DNA of 64,000 nt from an uncultured bacterium (GTDB taxonomy: Bacteria; Bacillota; Clostridia; Lachnospirales; Lachnospiraceae): assembly GCA_947063875.1 (NCBI GenBank), contig CAMSTY010000007.1, forward strand, positions 20,585-84,584. Reading direction: 5' to 3'. Both the position numbers and the translations under genes were made by a program. Under the pieces are notes generated by a model that was given only the letters and a program-made list of their open reading frames with translations, had not been told where the DNA came from and searched no databases. Below, piece after piece: positions 62,767 through 64,000 of this stretch. Each line of letters begins with the position of its first letter. Position 1 is the first letter of the stretch.

Positions 62767-63453
62767 ATGCAGAATCAGATTTTCAGAATTGCCATTGACG
62801 GGCCGGCAGGAGCCGGAAAAAGCACAATTGCCAGGAAGGTGGCGAAGGAACTGGGTTTTGTCTATGTGGATACCGGGGCAATGTATCGGGCCCTTGCACT
62901 GTTTTGCCTGAGGGAGAAAATCTCCCCGGAAGATGAAGCGGCAGTATCATCTGCCATTACCGGGGTGCGGATTACGATTTCCTACCAGGACAAGGAACAG
63001 AAGGTCTTTCTGGGAGAAGAAGATGTTTCCGGACTGATCCGCACGGAAGAAGTGGGAAATACGGCTTCCGCGATCAGCGCTTATCCGGCGGTACGGGCGC
63101 ATCTGCTGGATCTGCAGCGTAACCTGGCGGCGAGCGTCAGCGTGATTATGGATGGCAGGGACATCGGTACCTGCGTGCTTCCGGACGCGGAGGCGAAGGT
63201 ATTTCTGACTGCCAGTTCCGGGGTTCGTGCCATGAGGCGGTATAAAGAACTGAAAGAAAAAGGGATTATGTGTAATTTGCAGGAAATTGAGCAAGATATT
63301 ATAGAAAGGGACCAGAGGGACATGAACCGTGCCGTTTCGCCGCTCAGACAGGCGGAAGATGCCGTGCTGGTGGACAGTTCTGAGATGACGGTTGGCCAGG
63401 TGGTGTCTGCCATCGTGGATGCGGCGATTGCTCATGGGCTTCAGGTCGAATAG
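62767..63453 (+). CDS. cmk: Cytidylate kinase
   Basis: Phosphorylates CMP and dCMP. The 228-residue protein has the P-loop AIDGPAGAGKSTIAR, the VDTGAMYRALA motif, MDGRDIGTCVLP and the lid arginines (RDQRDMNRAVSPL). AAAAGGAGCAGG precedes the ATG. It is followed after 5 to 17 bases by ispH, the usual clostridial cmk-ispH order. Confidence 0.95.
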   Translation: MQNQIFRIAIDGPAGAGKSTIARKVAKELGFVYVDTGAMYRALALFCLREKISPEDEAAVSSAITGVRITISYQDKEQKVFLGEEDVSGLIRTEEVGNTASAISAYPAVRAHLLDLQRNLAASVSVIMDGRDIGTCVLPDAEAKVFLTASSGVRAMRRYKELKEKGIMCNLQEIEQDIIERDQRDMNRAVSPLRQAEDAVLVDSSEMTVGQVVSAIVDAAIAHGLQVE

Positions 63454-63458
63454 GACGT

Positions 63459-64000
63459 ATGGAGGTAATTGTGGCGAAAACAGCCGGGTTCTGCTTTGGC
63501 GTGAAGCGGGCTGTGGAACAGGTATATGAACAGATTGAGAGAGCCAAAATGCCGGTATACACCTATGGCCCAATCATTCATAACCGGGAGGTGGTGAAAG
63601 ATCTGGAGGAAAAGGGTGTCCGTGTGCTGAATACAGAGCAGGAGCTGGCAGGACTTTCGGAGGGGATTGTGATTATCCGCTCCCACGGCGCGGGCCGGCA
63701 TGTCTATGAAATCCTGGAAAAAAAGGGGATTACCATAGTGGATGCCACATGTCCTTTCGTGAAGAAAATACATCGGATCGTGCAGGAGCAGGAGGCAGCG
63801 GGCCGGCGCGTCGTGATCATTGGAGATCCGCGCCATCCGGAAGTGCAGGGGATCTGCGGATGGTCCAAGGGGCAGGCGCTGGTGATTCAGGATGCCCGGG
63901 AAATGGAAGAATTGCCGCTTCATCAGGAGGAGGCACTGTGCCTGGTGGCACAGACGACATTTAATTACAATAAATTTCAAGATTTAGTTGAAAAATTTGA
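63459..64000 (+). CDS. ispH: 4-hydroxy-3-methylbut-2-enyl diphosphate reductase, 3' end outside window
   Basis: Last enzyme of the MEP isoprenoid pathway, an iron-sulfur protein. It is absent from the ORF track because it has no stop before the window end; about 180 residues are visible. Two cluster cysteines are present (AGFCFGVKRAV and DATCPFVKK), with the histidine motifs IIHNREVV and SHGAG. Either ATG 63459 (MEVIVAKTAG, the usual N-terminus) or GTG 63471, which has GGAGGTAATT before it, may be the start. In many Clostridia this gene is fused to an S1-domain protein, which cannot be seen here. Confidence 0.93.
   Translation, partial: MEVIVAKTAGFCFGVKRAVEQVYEQIERAKMPVYTYGPIIHNREVVKDLEEKGVRVLNTEQELAGLSEGIVIIRSHGAGRHVYEILEKKGITIVDATCPFVKKIHRIVQEQEAAGRRVVIIGDPRHPEVQGICGWSKGQALVIQDAREMEELPLHQEEALCLVAQTTFNYNKFQDLVEKF

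Overview
The window looks like chromosomal DNA of a Gram-positive anaerobe of the class Clostridia, most likely a gut Lachnospiraceae (Hungatella/Enterocloster/Lachnoclostridium-like). This rests on gene content and order (fmt-yugP-rsmB-rlmN-prpC-prkC-rsgA-rpe-thiN, HemZ, CarD, ATP-type PEP carboxykinase, BglG-type antitermination, IspH after Cmk), strong AGGAGG ribosome-binding sites, and textbook sigma-A promoters with 17-bp spacers. No rRNA, tRNA or CRISPR array was seen.

Layout. 1-9048: a tightly packed translation/ribosome-maturation/signalling operon (fmt to thiN), followed by an ECF-transporter S component and a terminator. 9933-16428: a partial cobalamin operon beginning with a CbiK-CbiH fusion (then cobT, cbiF, cbiP, cbiC) and ending in an uncharacterised gene. 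16512-21531: a beta-glucoside operon (licT, bglP, 6-phospho-beta-glucosidase, HPr-like protein) behind a promoter, RAT antiterminator and overlapping terminator. 21662-30770: housekeeping genes (RSH ppGpp enzyme, MBL hydrolase, hemZ, CapA-like protein, hisS, aspS). 31003-33009: a ROK regulator with a perfect palindrome at its promoter, then an OmpR-type response regulator.

33010-39420 is a foreign, decayed island of about 6.4 kb that splits the response regulator from its sensor kinase. A second, diverged copy of the regulator's 3' end lies at the right edge, directly before the kinase. The island carries a Uma2-family protein, an XRE regulator, a Fic fragment, a chimera of broken genes (YbaK, PLP decarboxylase, probable MATE), a BlaI/BlaR1 pair with an unknown companion gene, and an intact type I toxin-antitoxin locus with two broken toxin copies.

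39422-53000: sensor kinase, pckA, HAD phosphatase, CarD, pyrBI (minus strand), an ABC export module with a large surface protein, an M20 dipeptidase and a sodium-dependent transporter. 53119-57200: a LysR regulator and the metNIQ methionine importer. Between them lies what I consider the best find: a promoter, a 32-codon leader peptide with 10 Met codons, an antiterminator segment abutting its stop codon, and an intrinsic terminator, i.e. a complete ribosome-mediated attenuator. 57312-64000: a ymxH-like gene interrupted at an A9 run, two perfect 105-bp tandem repeats, an M28-type lipoprotein, polyphosphate:AMP phosphotransferase, a flavoprotein, cmk and the start of ispH (cut by the window end).

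All functions are read from motifs and family knowledge; no database search or folding program was run.
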